From contig NZ_BAFT02000109.1 in assembly GCF_000308475.2 (NCBI RefSeq), forward strand, positions 1-44,683: a stretch of 44,683 nucleotides of DNA. Direction: 5' to 3'. A program made the position numbers and the translations under genes. Positions 22,409 to 31,183 of the stretch are shown here, one piece after another. Origin of the DNA: Nocardia brasiliensis NBRC 14402 (GTDB lineage: Bacteria > Actinomycetota > Actinomycetes > Mycobacteriales > Mycobacteriaceae). The first letter of the stretch is position 1. The number at the start of each line of letters is the position of its first letter. The notes beneath the pieces are model-generated. The model did no database searches. It was given only the letters and a program-made list of their open reading frames with translations, and was not told where the DNA came from.

Positions 22409-25282
22409 ATGCCGCGCTGGAGCGAGGACCAGGTCACGGCGCTCGCACCGGACGCGAGCTCGCTGTCCGCCGCGCGGGGGTTGGCCGGGCGCTGGCGCGG
22501 TACCGGGCGGCACGACACCGCGCTGTGGGGGCTGTGCCAGGGCAGCGGCGCCAAGCCGTATCAGACCGTCGTCGATCTCGACGGTCCCGCCTGCAAATGC
22601 TCTTGCCCCAGTCGCAAATTCCCGTGCAAGCACGCGCTGTCGCTGTTGCTCGAATGGGCGGCGGGCCGCGTCGAGGACGTGCCGATGCTCGCCGACTTCG
22701 CGGCCGCGTGGATCGACGGCCGGGCGGCCCGCGCCGCGCGCCCCGCAGCGGCCACGGCCGGCCGCACGACGAATCCGGCGACGGCCGAACAGCGCCGGGT
22801 CCGGGTCACCGCGGGGCTGGCGGAACTGGAGGTCTGGCTCGGCGACCAGGTCCGCACCGGCCTCGCCCAGACCGACCGCTCGTTCCGCGCGTTCGAGACG
22901 ATCGCCGCCCGCATGGTCGACGCCCAGGCCCCCGGTGTCGCCGCCGCGTTGCGTCAGTTGCCGGTCACCGTGGTGACCAAGCCCGATTGGCCGGACGCGG
23001 TGCTGCGCGAATACGCGCGGCTGCATCTGCTGATCGCCGCCCATCGCAGGCTCGACGAACTGACCCCTGCCCTGCAGGCCAGCGTCCGCACCCATATCGG
23101 CTATCCGAACCCGGCGGAGTCGGTGCGCGCCGAACCGGCGGTCCGGGACCGATGGATGGTGCTCGGCGTCCGCATCACCGAGGAGCAGCGCCTCTACACC
23201 CGGCGCACCTGGCTGTACGGGCGGGCGTCACGGCGCTGGGCGCTGGTGGTGGACCATTCGTTCGGGTCGCCCGGCTTTTCCGGCGAGGTGCCGACGCTCG
23301 GCCTGCTCGCCGAAGCGGAGCTGCACTTCTACCCGAGCGCCGCGCCGCTGCGCGCGCTGTGGGGTGAACGGCACAGTGCGCCAGAGCCTTTCACGACGCT
23401 GCCGGTTTCCCCGGACCGGCCGGGCACCATCGCGGCGGCGCTGGCCGAGCACGCCGCGGCCCTCGGCGCCGACCCCTGGCTGCGCGGCTGGCCGGTGCTG
23501 CTCGTCGACGTCGTGCCGGTCCATACCGAAAGCGGTTGGTACATAGTCGGATCCGATGGAGCGGCGCTACCGGTGTCGAGTACCGAGCAGCCGTGGCGGC
23601 TGCTGGGCGTCTCCGGCGGGCACCCGGTGACCATCGCCGCCGAATGGACCATCGCCGGTTTGACGCCGATCTCGGTGTGCACGGCGGGCGAGGTCCTCGA
23701 TCTGGCGCGGATCGATCCCGCCGGTCGCGGGGCGGTGAATTCCCCGGTGCCGCAGGGTGCGAGCGGAAACGACCTGACGTCGGTCGCGTTGCTGGGCACC
23801 GCCCGACGGGCGCCCGACCTCGCCCAGCTCGCCGCACCGGTCGCCGAAATGGCCGCACACCTGGCCACCGACCCGGCCGTGCGCCTGCTCGAATCCGCCG
23901 CACTCCAGGATGTTTTCGCCCGCGGTGGCGCGCGGGCGAGCACCGCGACCACGCCGGAACCCGCCGCCGACGACACCCGATCCCTGCTGCCGCGCCCGGC
24001 GGCGTCCCGCCTCGCGCGCATGCTGCGCGAGCGCTCCCCCTTCCTGCCCGAATGGTTCGCCGCCGCCACGCCGCACGACTACCGCGCCCCGGACGCGCTG
24101 TGCGCCCAGTTGCTGGATCAAGCCACGAGCAACACCGAACTCCGGCAGCCGCTGCTGCGCCTCGCGGGCACCCGCGGCCGATGGCTCGCCGCCCAGCATC
24201 CGCAATGGCGAAGCCTGGTGAGCGCCCAGCCCGCCGCGACCTCGGCGGCGCAGCTGTGGCAGTACGGCCAACCGCCGCAACGCCTGGCCTGGCTCGCCGA
24301 ACTCCGTCGCACCGATGCCGACGCGGCGCGCGAGACGCTCGCGACGGCCTGGCCCAAGGAATCCGGACCGCTGAAAGCCGAACTGCTCGCGGTGCTCGCC
24401 GACGGCCTCGCGCGCGCCGACGAGCCGCTGCTGGAGGCGGGGCTGGACGACCGGCGCGCCGATGTGCGCCGCACCGCCGCGGGACTGCTTGCGCTACTAC
24501 CCGATTCGGCCTTCGCCCAGCGCATGATTCGGCGCGCGGGGGCGTGGATCCGGGTGGAGCACCGGCTGCTGCACACCGAACTCGTGCTCGCCCTGCCGGA
24601 GACGCTCGATCAGGCGGCGCAGCGCGACGGCATCAGCGACCGCGCGGTCGAGTTCAGTTACCGGTGGGGCGGCGCGCCCGACAGTGCCGCGGGCCGGCTC
24701 CGCCAGCTGGTCGCCGCGACGCCGCTGGCGCACTGGGCGAGCGTGCTCGGCGCCCCGGGCAAGGTCGTCAAGGCCAAGATCGACGACCGCTTCCGTCAGC
24801 CGATCTTCGACGGCTGGGTGGACGCCGCACTGGCACAGCATGATTCGACCTGGGCGCGGGCCCTGTTCGACGCGGGCGTGCCGACCGACCTCGCCATGCT
24901 GCGCAGGCGCGAGCTGTTCGCGCTGCTGCCGCTACCCGACCGCACCAGGCATCTGCTCGATCTGGACGGATCCTGGCTCTCCGAGATCGAGGCCCTGCTG
25001 CCCGCCATGGGACATCCGTGGCCGGAACCGCTGGCGCAGCACATGATCCTGCTGCTGTTCGAGCGGGCCCGCGCGGCAGCACGACGACCCGAGCCGCACG
25101 GCACCAGCCCCAGCGCGCACCGCTCGTTGCTGTCCGCGGCTGCGGTGCACCTGCCCGTTTCCGCGGCCGGCGCGGCGAGCGTCTCGGCGCGGCGCTGCGG
25201 CGACACCGCATGGGAGCGGGCCTTCGAGAAACTCGCCGATGACCTCAACCACCGCTCGATGATGCTCGAGGAGTTGCAGTGA
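22409..25282 (+). CDS. SWIM zinc-finger protein fused to DUF5691
   Basis: The product has 957 residues. The SWIM motif is ACKCSCPSRKFPCKH: Cys64-x-Cys66-x6-Cys73-x-His75, a zinc site that binds nucleic acid or protein. From about residue 455 the sequence changes to a DUF5691-like helical region beginning LTSVALLGTARRAPD and including RLLESAALQDVFARGG, then HEAT-like helices to the C-terminus. In many actinobacteria I believe these are two adjacent genes; here they are one. GGGGGA lies before the ATG. It is the first gene of a four-gene operon, overlapping the next by four bases. E. coli YehQ is the SWIM counterpart. Function unknown. Confidence 0.88.
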   Translation: MPRWSEDQVTALAPDASSLSAARGLAGRWRGTGRHDTALWGLCQGSGAKPYQTVVDLDGPACKCSCPSRKFPCKHALSLLLEWAAGRVEDVPMLADFAAAWIDGRAARAARPAAATAGRTTNPATAEQRRVRVTAGLAELEVWLGDQVRTGLAQTDRSFRAFETIAARMVDAQAPGVAAALRQLPVTVVTKPDWPDAVLREYARLHLLIAAHRRLDELTPALQASVRTHIGYPNPAESVRAEPAVRDRWMVLGVRITEEQRLYTRRTWLYGRASRRWALVVDHSFGSPGFSGEVPTLGLLAEAELHFYPSAAPLRALWGERHSAPEPFTTLPVSPDRPGTIAAALAEHAAALGADPWLRGWPVLLVDVVPVHTESGWYIVGSDGAALPVSSTEQPWRLLGVSGGHPVTIAAEWTIAGLTPISVCTAGEVLDLARIDPAGRGAVNSPVPQGASGNDLTSVALLGTARRAPDLAQLAAPVAEMAAHLATDPAVRLLESAALQDVFARGGARASTATTPEPAADDTRSLLPRPAASRLARMLRERSPFLPEWFAAATPHDYRAPDALCAQLLDQATSNTELRQPLLRLAGTRGRWLAAQHPQWRSLVSAQPAATSAAQLWQYGQPPQRLAWLAELRRTDADAARETLATAWPKESGPLKAELLAVLADGLARADEPLLEAGLDDRRADVRRTAAGLLALLPDSAFAQRMIRRAGAWIRVEHRLLHTELVLALPETLDQAAQRDGISDRAVEFSYRWGGAPDSAAGRLRQLVAATPLAHWASVLGAPGKVVKAKIDDRFRQPIFDGWVDAALAQHDSTWARALFDAGVPTDLAMLRRRELFALLPLPDRTRHLLDLDGSWLSEIEALLPAMGHPWPEPLAQHMILLLFERARAAARRPEPHGTSPSAHRSLLSAAAVHLPVSAAGAASVSARRCGDTAWERAFEKLADDLNHRSMMLEELQ

Positions 25283-26379
25283 CCACCGACAATCTGGCGC
25301 CTGATCTGCTGCGTCCGCACGCCGAACAGTCCTACGCCGCGGAATTGCGCGCCCTCGCGGCCGCCGACGACCGGCCGCGACCCCCGTCCTGGCGGCTCTC
25401 GCCCTGGGCGGTGGTCACCTACCTGCTCGGCGGCACCCTCGACGACGGCACCGTGATCAGCCCGAAGTACGTGGGGCCGCGCAGGCTCATGGAGGTCGCC
25501 GTCGCGACCCTGGCCACCGATCGCGCGCTGCTGCTGCTCGGCGTCCCCGGCACGGCGAAAACCTGGGTCTCCGAACATCTTTCGGCCGCCATCAGCGGCG
25601 CCTCGACGCTGCTCGTGCAGGGCACGTCGGGCACCGCCGAAGAGGCGATCCGGTACGGCTGGAACTACGCTCGACTGCTCGCCGAGGGTCCGAGTGCGGG
25701 CGCGCTGGTGCCGTCGCCGGTGCTGACCGCGATGCGCACGGGCGCCATCGCCCGCGTCGAGGAACTCACCCGCATCCCGTCCGATGTGCAGGACGCGCTG
25801 ATCACGGTGCTGTCCGAGAAGACGCTGCCGATCCCCGAACTCGGCACCGAGGTGCAGGCGGCGAAGGGCTTCAACGTCATCGCCACCGCCAACGATCGCG
25901 ACCGCGGCGTGAACGAGTTGTCCTCCGCGCTGCGCCGCCGGTTCAACACCGTGGTGCTGCCGCTGCCCGCCGGCGAGGACGAGGAGGTCGAGATCGTGAG
26001 CCGCCGGGTGGCCCAGCTCGGCGCCGCACTGGAGCTGCCGACGGTGCCCGCCGCGGCCGAGGAGGTGCGCCGCGTGGTGCGCGTCTTCCGTGAGCTGCGC
26101 TCCGGCATCACCGCCGACGGCCGGACCAAGCTCAAATCGCCCTCCGGCACCCTGTCCACTGCCGAGGCGATCTCGGTGATCACCAACGGGATCGCGCTGT
26201 CGGCCCACTTCGGCGACGGCGTGCTGCGCGCCGCCGATATCGCGGGCGCGGTGCTCGGCTCGGTGATCAAGGATCCGGTCGCCGATGCCGTCGTGTGGAC
26301 CGAGTACCTGGAAGCCGTGGTCCGGGAACGCCCGGAGTGGTCGGACTTCTATCGCGCCTGCCGCGAGATCAGCGGGTAG
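25279..26379 (+). CDS. MoxR-like AAA+ ATPase
   Basis: The product has 366 residues. Walker A is GVPGTAKT (88-95). The Walker B region is ARVEELTRIP, with Glu where most MoxR proteins have Asp followed by Glu, so the usual DE pair reads EE. Sensor 1 is NVIATANDRDRG and the arginine-finger region is SSALRRRF. The C-terminal lid is helical. GTGA overlap with the upstream SWIM gene shows coupling. MoxR proteins act as chaperones with VWA-domain partners for protein activation or metal insertion; the VWA partner here is the fourth gene. E. coli YehL is the counterpart. Confidence 0.93.
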   Translation: MTTDNLAPDLLRPHAEQSYAAELRALAAADDRPRPPSWRLSPWAVVTYLLGGTLDDGTVISPKYVGPRRLMEVAVATLATDRALLLLGVPGTAKTWVSEHLSAAISGASTLLVQGTSGTAEEAIRYGWNYARLLAEGPSAGALVPSPVLTAMRTGAIARVEELTRIPSDVQDALITVLSEKTLPIPELGTEVQAAKGFNVIATANDRDRGVNELSSALRRRFNTVVLPLPAGEDEEVEIVSRRVAQLGAALELPTVPAAAEEVRRVVRVFRELRSGITADGRTKLKSPSGTLSTAEAISVITNGIALSAHFGDGVLRAADIAGAVLGSVIKDPVADAVVWTEYLEAVVRERPEWSDFYRACREISG

Positions 26380-26417
26380 GCGTGCGAGATTCGACCGGCG
26401 CGGCCGGAGGCGACACG

Positions 26418-28778
26418 ATGACCAGCAGCGCGGTGACCGACGGCGCGGCAGCCGATCCGGTCACGCGGGTGTTCGGCATCCGGCACCACGGGCCGGGCTC
26501 GGCGCGGTCGCTGCGCTCGGCGCTGACCGAATTCCGGCCCGACACCATTCTGATCGAAGGCCCGGCGGACGCCGATCCCTTGGTCGGCTACGTTGCCGCG
26601 GCGGGGATGACGCCGCCGGTCGCGTTGCTCGCCTACGTGCCCGACGCGCCGGCCAAGGCGGCGTTCTGGCCGTACGCGGTGTTCTCGCCGGAGTGGCAGG
26701 CGCTGTCGTACGCGGCGGAACATCAAGTGCCCGTTCGTTTCTGCGATCTGCCCGCCAGCACGGTGCTGGCCGCCGAGGACGAGCCGGGCGAGCGATTCGA
26801 CCCGCTCACCGCGCTGGCCACGGCGGGCGGCTACGACGATGCCGAGCGGTGGTGGGACGCGGTGGTCGAATCCGCGCCGGACGCCGACGCTTTCGACGCG
26901 ATCACCGAGGCGATGGGCGCGCTGCGCGAGGCGGCGGATCGGGCCGAGGCACCGGCGCTCGACCTGTGGCCGGCGGAAACCGAACGTGCCGAAGCGGATT
27001 CGGTCGACGAGGCGATCGCCGACGTGCTCGAACCGGACCCCGCGCCGCTCGGGCCCGCCCGGATCGACGCGCACACGCTGCGGCGCGAGGCCTACATGCG
27101 CCAGACCATGCGCAAGGCGGTGAAGGCGGGTTCGCGGCGGCTCGCGGTGGTCTGCGGCGCCTGGCACGCACCCGCGTTGGCGGGCAAGCTAGGCCCGGCG
27201 ACGGCCGACGCCCGGCTGTTGAAAGGTTTACCGAAGACGAAGGCCACGCTGACCTGGGTGCCGTGGACACATTCGCGCCTGTCCAGCCGTTCCGGCTACG
27301 GCGCGGGCATCACCTCGCCGGGCTGGTATCACCATCTGTTCGCCGAAACCGAGCGCCCGATCGTCCGCTGGCTCACCAAGGTGGCCGGCGTGCTACGCGC
27401 GCACGACCTGCCGGTCTCCAGCGCGCACATCATCGAGGCGGTCCGGCTCGCCGATACGCTGGCCGGCCTGCGCGGCCGGCCGCTGGCCGGGCTGTCCGAG
27501 GTCACCGAGGCCACCCGTGCGGTGATGTGCGGGGGCGACGAGACGATGCTGCGCTGGGTGGTCGAGGAACTGGTCGTCGGCGAGGCCCTGGGCACTGTGC
27601 CCGAGGGCACGCCGACCGTCCCGCTGGACGCGGATCTGCGCGCCCGGATCCGGACGCTGCGGATGAAGCAGGAACCCTCGGCCCGCACCGTCGACCTCGA
27701 CCTGCGCAAGGAGCGCGAGGTCGAACGCTCCCGGCTGCTGCATCGGCTGCGGGTGCTCGAGATCCCCTGGGGCACTTTGACCACCAGCGAGGTGCGCAGC
27801 ACCGGTACCTTCCGGGAGACCTGGACGCTGCAATGGCGGCCGGACTACGCGATTTCGATCATCGAGGCCTCGCGCTGGGGCACCACCGTGCGTACCGCCG
27901 CCGCGGCGAAGATCCTCGACACCGCCCATCGTGCGGACAGCGGCGTCGGCGACCTCACCGCCGCACTGGAGGTGGCGCTGCTGGCCGACCTCGGCGACGC
28001 CACCGACGGCTTGATCGCCCGGCTGGCCTCGGTCGCCGCGCTGGATCACGACATCACCCATCTGCTCGCGGCACTGCCCGGCCTGATCCGGACCCTGCGC
28101 TACGGCGATGTGCGCGGCACCGACGTGCAGGCGCTCGCGCACGTCGCGGACGGCCTGCTGGTCCGGGTCTGCGCGGGCCTGCCCGGTGCGGTGACCGGTC
28201 TGGACGCCGACGCGGCCACCGAATTCCGCACACTGCTCGACGCGGCGCACACCGCGATCAACACCCGCGACGACGGCTGGGCCACCGGCGAATGGCTGGG
28301 CGCGCTACGCCGCCTCGCCGATCGAGACGACGTGCACGGCGCACTCGTCGGCCGCGCGGTCCGGCTGCTCTGCGACGGGGGCAGCATCGATGACACCGAA
28401 TCCGCGCGCCGGCTCGCCGCCGCGCTGTCCGTCGGCAATACCGCCGCCGCGAAGGCGGCGTGGATCGACGGGTTCCTCGGCGGCCGCGGACTACTGCTGG
28501 TGCACGACCGAGAGTTGTTGCGCCGCATCGACGACTGGCTGCGCGAGCTCCGCGAGGATCAGTTCGTCGAAACCTTGCCCCTGTTGCGCCGGACCTTCGC
28601 CGCGTTCGAATCGGGCGAGCGCCGGGCGATCGGTCAGGCGGTGCGCGACGGCGGCCCGGTCGCGGCCGGCGCCGGCGCCGGCGGGGATTTCGATGTCGAG
28701 CGCGGCACCCGCGCACTGTCCACCGCCGCGGCGATCCTGGGCGTCCCGATCCCCCACCCGCAGGAGGCGAAGCGATGA
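26418..28778 (+). CDS. DUF5682 family protein (YehM-like)
   Basis: The product has 786 residues from the ATG at 26418, with GGAGG seven bases upstream. The N-terminal domain starts VFGIRHHGPGSARSL (His23, His24) and ILIEGPADADPL (Glu47), and VVCGAWHAPAL brings a further His250. This H-H-G ... E ... GxxH pattern recalls the EreA/ChaN/TIKI-TraB hydrolase superfamily, which suggests an enzyme; that is my inference. The remainder (about 330-786) is mostly helical, with a central TTSEVRSTGTFRETWTLQWRPDYAISIIEAS segment. It overlaps the VWA gene by four bases (ATGA). E. coli yehM is the related gene, also uncharacterised. Confidence 0.9.
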   Translation: MTSSAVTDGAAADPVTRVFGIRHHGPGSARSLRSALTEFRPDTILIEGPADADPLVGYVAAAGMTPPVALLAYVPDAPAKAAFWPYAVFSPEWQALSYAAEHQVPVRFCDLPASTVLAAEDEPGERFDPLTALATAGGYDDAERWWDAVVESAPDADAFDAITEAMGALREAADRAEAPALDLWPAETERAEADSVDEAIADVLEPDPAPLGPARIDAHTLRREAYMRQTMRKAVKAGSRRLAVVCGAWHAPALAGKLGPATADARLLKGLPKTKATLTWVPWTHSRLSSRSGYGAGITSPGWYHHLFAETERPIVRWLTKVAGVLRAHDLPVSSAHIIEAVRLADTLAGLRGRPLAGLSEVTEATRAVMCGGDETMLRWVVEELVVGEALGTVPEGTPTVPLDADLRARIRTLRMKQEPSARTVDLDLRKEREVERSRLLHRLRVLEIPWGTLTTSEVRSTGTFRETWTLQWRPDYAISIIEASRWGTTVRTAAAAKILDTAHRADSGVGDLTAALEVALLADLGDATDGLIARLASVAALDHDITHLLAALPGLIRTLRYGDVRGTDVQALAHVADGLLVRVCAGLPGAVTGLDADAATEFRTLLDAAHTAINTRDDGWATGEWLGALRRLADRDDVHGALVGRAVRLLCDGGSIDDTESARRLAAALSVGNTAAAKAAWIDGFLGGRGLLLVHDRELLRRIDDWLRELREDQFVETLPLLRRTFAAFESGERRAIGQAVRDGGPVAAGAGAGGDFDVERGTRALSTAAAILGVPIPHPQEAKR

Positions 28779-29941
28779 GCGCGGTCGATGAAACACAGGC
28801 GCGCCGTTGGCGTCTGGTGCTCGGCACCACCGCAGAAGCGGGGCTCGGCGGGCTCGACTCGGCCGACGACGTCGCCATGGACCGGGCGCTCTCGGCGCTG
28901 TACAACGACGACGAGCAGGACCGGACCTCCGGCAAGCGATCCGGCGGCCTGCAGAGTTCCGCGCCGCGGGTGGCCCGCTGGCTCGGCGATATCCGCAGCT
29001 ACTTCCCGTCGACCGTGGTCGAGGTGATGCAGCGCGACGCGGTGCAGCGGTTGAACCTCACCCAGTTGCTGCTCGAGCCGGAACTGCTGGAGGCGGTGGA
29101 GCCGGATGTGCACCTGGTCGGCACCCTGCTGAGCCTGAACCGGGTGATGCCCGAAACCACCAAGGCCACCGCGCGTCTGGTGGTGGAGAAGGTGGTGCGC
29201 GAGATCGAACAGCGCATCGCCGCACGCACCGTCGCCGCCGTCTCGGGCGCGTTGCACCGGGCCGCCCGGGTGGCCCGGCCCCGGCTGCGCGATATCGACT
29301 GGGACCGAACGATTCGCAAGAACCTGGCCAACTATCTGCCCGAGCAGCGCACGGTCGTACCGCAGCGGTTGGTCGGTTACGGCCGCAAAGCCCAAGCGGT
29401 GCAACGCGATGTGGTGCTCGCCATCGATCAATCCGGTTCGATGGCATCGAGCGTGGTCTACGCCTCGGTGTTCGGCGCGGTGCTCGCCTCGATGCGCTCG
29501 CTGCGCACCTCCCTGGTGGTCTTCGACACCGAAATCGTCGATCTCACCGACAAACTCGACGACCCGGTGGAGGTCCTCTTCGGCACACAGCTCGGCGGCG
29601 GGACCGATATCAACCGCGCCATCGCCTATGCCCAATCCCTGATCACCCGCCCCACCGACACCTTGTTCGTGCTCATCTCCGACCTCTACGAGGGCGGCGT
29701 CCGGGACGAGATGTTGCGGCGGATCAATGCGATGAAGGAATCCGGCGTCCAGATCGTCGCCTTGCTCGCGCTCTCCGACGAAGGCGCGCCCGCCTTCGAT
29801 CACGAGAACGCGGCCGCCCTGGCCGCGCTCGGCGTGCCCGCCTTCGCCTGCACCCCGGATAGGTTTCCGGACCTGCTGGCCGTCGCGCTGGACCGCGGCG
29901 ATCTCCGGTCGTGGGCCGAGGCGAACACCGGCCGGGGTTAG
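28775..29941 (+). CDS. VWA domain-containing protein (YehP-like)
   Basis: The product has 388 residues. The C-terminal half is a von Willebrand A domain with an intact metal-binding MIDAS: Asp218-x-Ser220-x-Ser222 in AIDQSGSM, Thr277 in GGGTDINRA and Asp303 in LISDLYEGG. The N-terminal 200 residues are helical. It starts within the stop of the DUF5682 gene (ATGA), with AGGAGG upstream. It should bind the MoxR ATPase encoded two genes earlier, as in other MoxR-VWA pairs. A hairpin follows the stop and ends the operon. Confidence 0.93.
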   Translation: MSAVDETQARRWRLVLGTTAEAGLGGLDSADDVAMDRALSALYNDDEQDRTSGKRSGGLQSSAPRVARWLGDIRSYFPSTVVEVMQRDAVQRLNLTQLLLEPELLEAVEPDVHLVGTLLSLNRVMPETTKATARLVVEKVVREIEQRIAARTVAAVSGALHRAARVARPRLRDIDWDRTIRKNLANYLPEQRTVVPQRLVGYGRKAQAVQRDVVLAIDQSGSMASSVVYASVFGAVLASMRSLRTSLVVFDTEIVDLTDKLDDPVEVLFGTQLGGGTDINRAIAYAQSLITRPTDTLFVLISDLYEGGVRDEMLRRINAMKESGVQIVALLALSDEGAPAFDHENAAALAALGVPAFACTPDRFPDLLAVALDRGDLRSWAEANTGRG

Positions 29942-29942
29942 C

Positions 29943-29980
29943 GATGCCGGTCATGCATCCCCGTGCACATGACCGACATC
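29943..29980. terminator. Terminator hairpin after the VWA gene
   Basis: Arms at 29943-29955 and 29968-29980 pair over 13 positions with one G-U wobble, around a 12-base loop. It begins two bases after the VWA stop and lies between that gene and the convergent peptide gene at 30008, so it may work in both directions. Confidence 0.7.
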
Positions 29981-30007
29981 GCCCGCCGGGACGAAAGGGG
30001 GCCGGGC

Positions 30008-30097
30008 TCAGCCGGAGAGGGTGGCGATGCCCTGGATCAGGCCGATGAGATTCGAGGCGATGCCGAGCAGCGTACCGAGCGAGCTGAGCAGCTCCAT
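30008..30097 (-). CDS. 29-residue hydrophobic peptide gene
   Basis: An ATG preceded by AGGAG at a five-base distance opens a 30-codon frame. The peptide has an acidic N-terminus (MELLSSLGTLLG), then ASNLIGLIQG and a short polar end, with Leu, Ile and Gly spaced as in an amphipathic or membrane-inserting helix. It is 100 bp downstream of the PAP2-type gene on the same strand and ends close to a terminator. It is too short for normal gene callers. Possible roles are a small membrane regulator or a pore- or toxin-like peptide; none is shown. Confidence 0.55.
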   Translation of the reverse strand: MELLSSLGTLLGIASNLIGLIQGIATLSG

Positions 30098-30197
30098 GGA
30101 ACTCCTATCTGAACGGGCGACCGGACAGCTCAGCAGATCGTACGACAGGGGTGCGGCACGGGAGATCAGTTCGGCGACACGGTTTCGTGACGACTGC

Positions 30198-30968
30198 TCA
30201 GCTGGTCAACACCGGTTTCCGTGGCGCGGGACCCATGCTGCCCCAGGCCGTCGCGGCCGCGGGGACGAGCTTGGGATGCAGCAGCGCGGCCAGGGCCAGC
30301 AAACCGACGGCGACGAGAATATCGAGCCAGTAGTGGTTGCCGGTGCCGACGACCACCACCGTGGTGATCGCCGGATGGGCGAGGGCGAGCCAGCGCCACG
30401 CCGTGCGGGCCGCGGCCACGATCGCGACGGCGAGCAGCAGCGCCCAGCCGACGTGCAGGGACGGCATCGCGGCGAATTGGTTGGACAGACCGCCGGATTC
30501 GGCGGAGCCGTAGACCGAGGGGCCGTACCGCGCGGCCAGGTCGACGAAGCCGTACTCGGCCAGCATGCGCGGCGGCGCGAGCGGCACGAGCATGTGCACG
30601 ACCAGGGCGGCGCCGGTCAACGCCGCCATCAGGTTCCGGGTCCACCGATAGTGCTCGGGCCGAAACACCCACAGCCACAGCAGCACCGCGACCGCGACGG
30701 TGAAATGCGCCGTGGCGTAATAGAAATTGGCGGGCACCGCGAAGAACTCGCGGTCCACGAAGATCGACTGCACCACCCGCTCGCTGGACATGCCGAGCCG
30801 GTGTTCCAGCCCGAGCAGCTCGCGCGCGTTGTCCAGGGCGCGCACCGTGTCGTCGGCGGTGTACAGCCGCCCGACGCGATAGCCGAGGTAAAGCACGGTG
30901 ATCAGCGCGAGTTGCCCGATCGCTTCCCGACCGCGACCACGTACCGCCGCGAGACCCACAGCCAGCAT
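30198..30968 (-). CDS. PAP2-superfamily membrane phosphatase/phosphotransferase
   Basis: I place the start at the ATG at 30968, with AAGGAG nine bases upstream (256 residues); longer versions to 31013 would put the start inside the palindrome upstream. The protein has about six membrane segments. The active-site motifs are AAMPSLHVGWALLLAV and GTGNHYWLDILVAVGL, as in the PAP2_3 / inositolphosphotransferase subgroup, in which the two His residues form a phospho-His intermediate. Likely substrates are lipid phosphates or inositol lipids in the membrane. The exact reaction is unknown. Confidence 0.85.
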   Translation of the reverse strand: MLAVGLAAVRGRGREAIGQLALITVLYLGYRVGRLYTADDTVRALDNARELLGLEHRLGMSSERVVQSIFVDREFFAVPANFYYATAHFTVAVAVLLWLWVFRPEHYRWTRNLMAALTGAALVVHMLVPLAPPRMLAEYGFVDLAARYGPSVYGSAESGGLSNQFAAMPSLHVGWALLLAVAIVAAARTAWRWLALAHPAITTVVVVGTGNHYWLDILVAVGLLALAALLHPKLVPAAATAWGSMGPAPRKPVLTS

Positions 30969-31012
30969 CGCCTGCGGCTCCTTCCCCATCCGCACCGGCC
31001 GGTGCCGGGCCA

Positions 31013-31039
31013 TTAAGTGGAGTTACAACCTCCGTTTAA
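31013..31039. promoter_or_regulatory. 27-bp palindromic operator upstream of the PAP2 gene
   Basis: Arms TTAAGTGGAG (31013-31022) and CTCCGTTTAA (31030-31039) pair at eight of ten positions around a seven-base spacer. Symmetry, length and A+T-rich flanks are those of a TetR-family operator. It lies 45 bp from the chosen start of the PAP2 gene. No TetR gene is adjacent; the TetR at 2298 has a different operator sequence. Confidence 0.65.
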
Positions 31040-31142
31040 CTTAGCATCACCCCCGGTTCACCCCGCGTTCCTGTGACCGGATCGACATAGGAGCCGAATA
31101 CTCACCCTCCCAGCAGATTTCGCGCGCGTCGACACACGAGAA

Positions 31143-31171
31143 CGGCGGGCCCCGAAAATCGGGGCCCGCCG
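31143..31171 (-). terminator. Terminator of the ABC exporter operon
   Basis: Perfect 13-bp arms (31143-31155 and 31159-31171) enclose a three-base loop, 13 bases after the permease stop on the minus strand. Confidence 0.85.
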
Positions 31172-31183
31172 CAAGGACTCGGA

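Noticed and set aside
21922..22554. Upstream extension of the ATPase frame to 22554
   Set aside because: The added 211 residues cross the divergent promoter and the start of the SWIM gene, with no domain or ribosome binding site.
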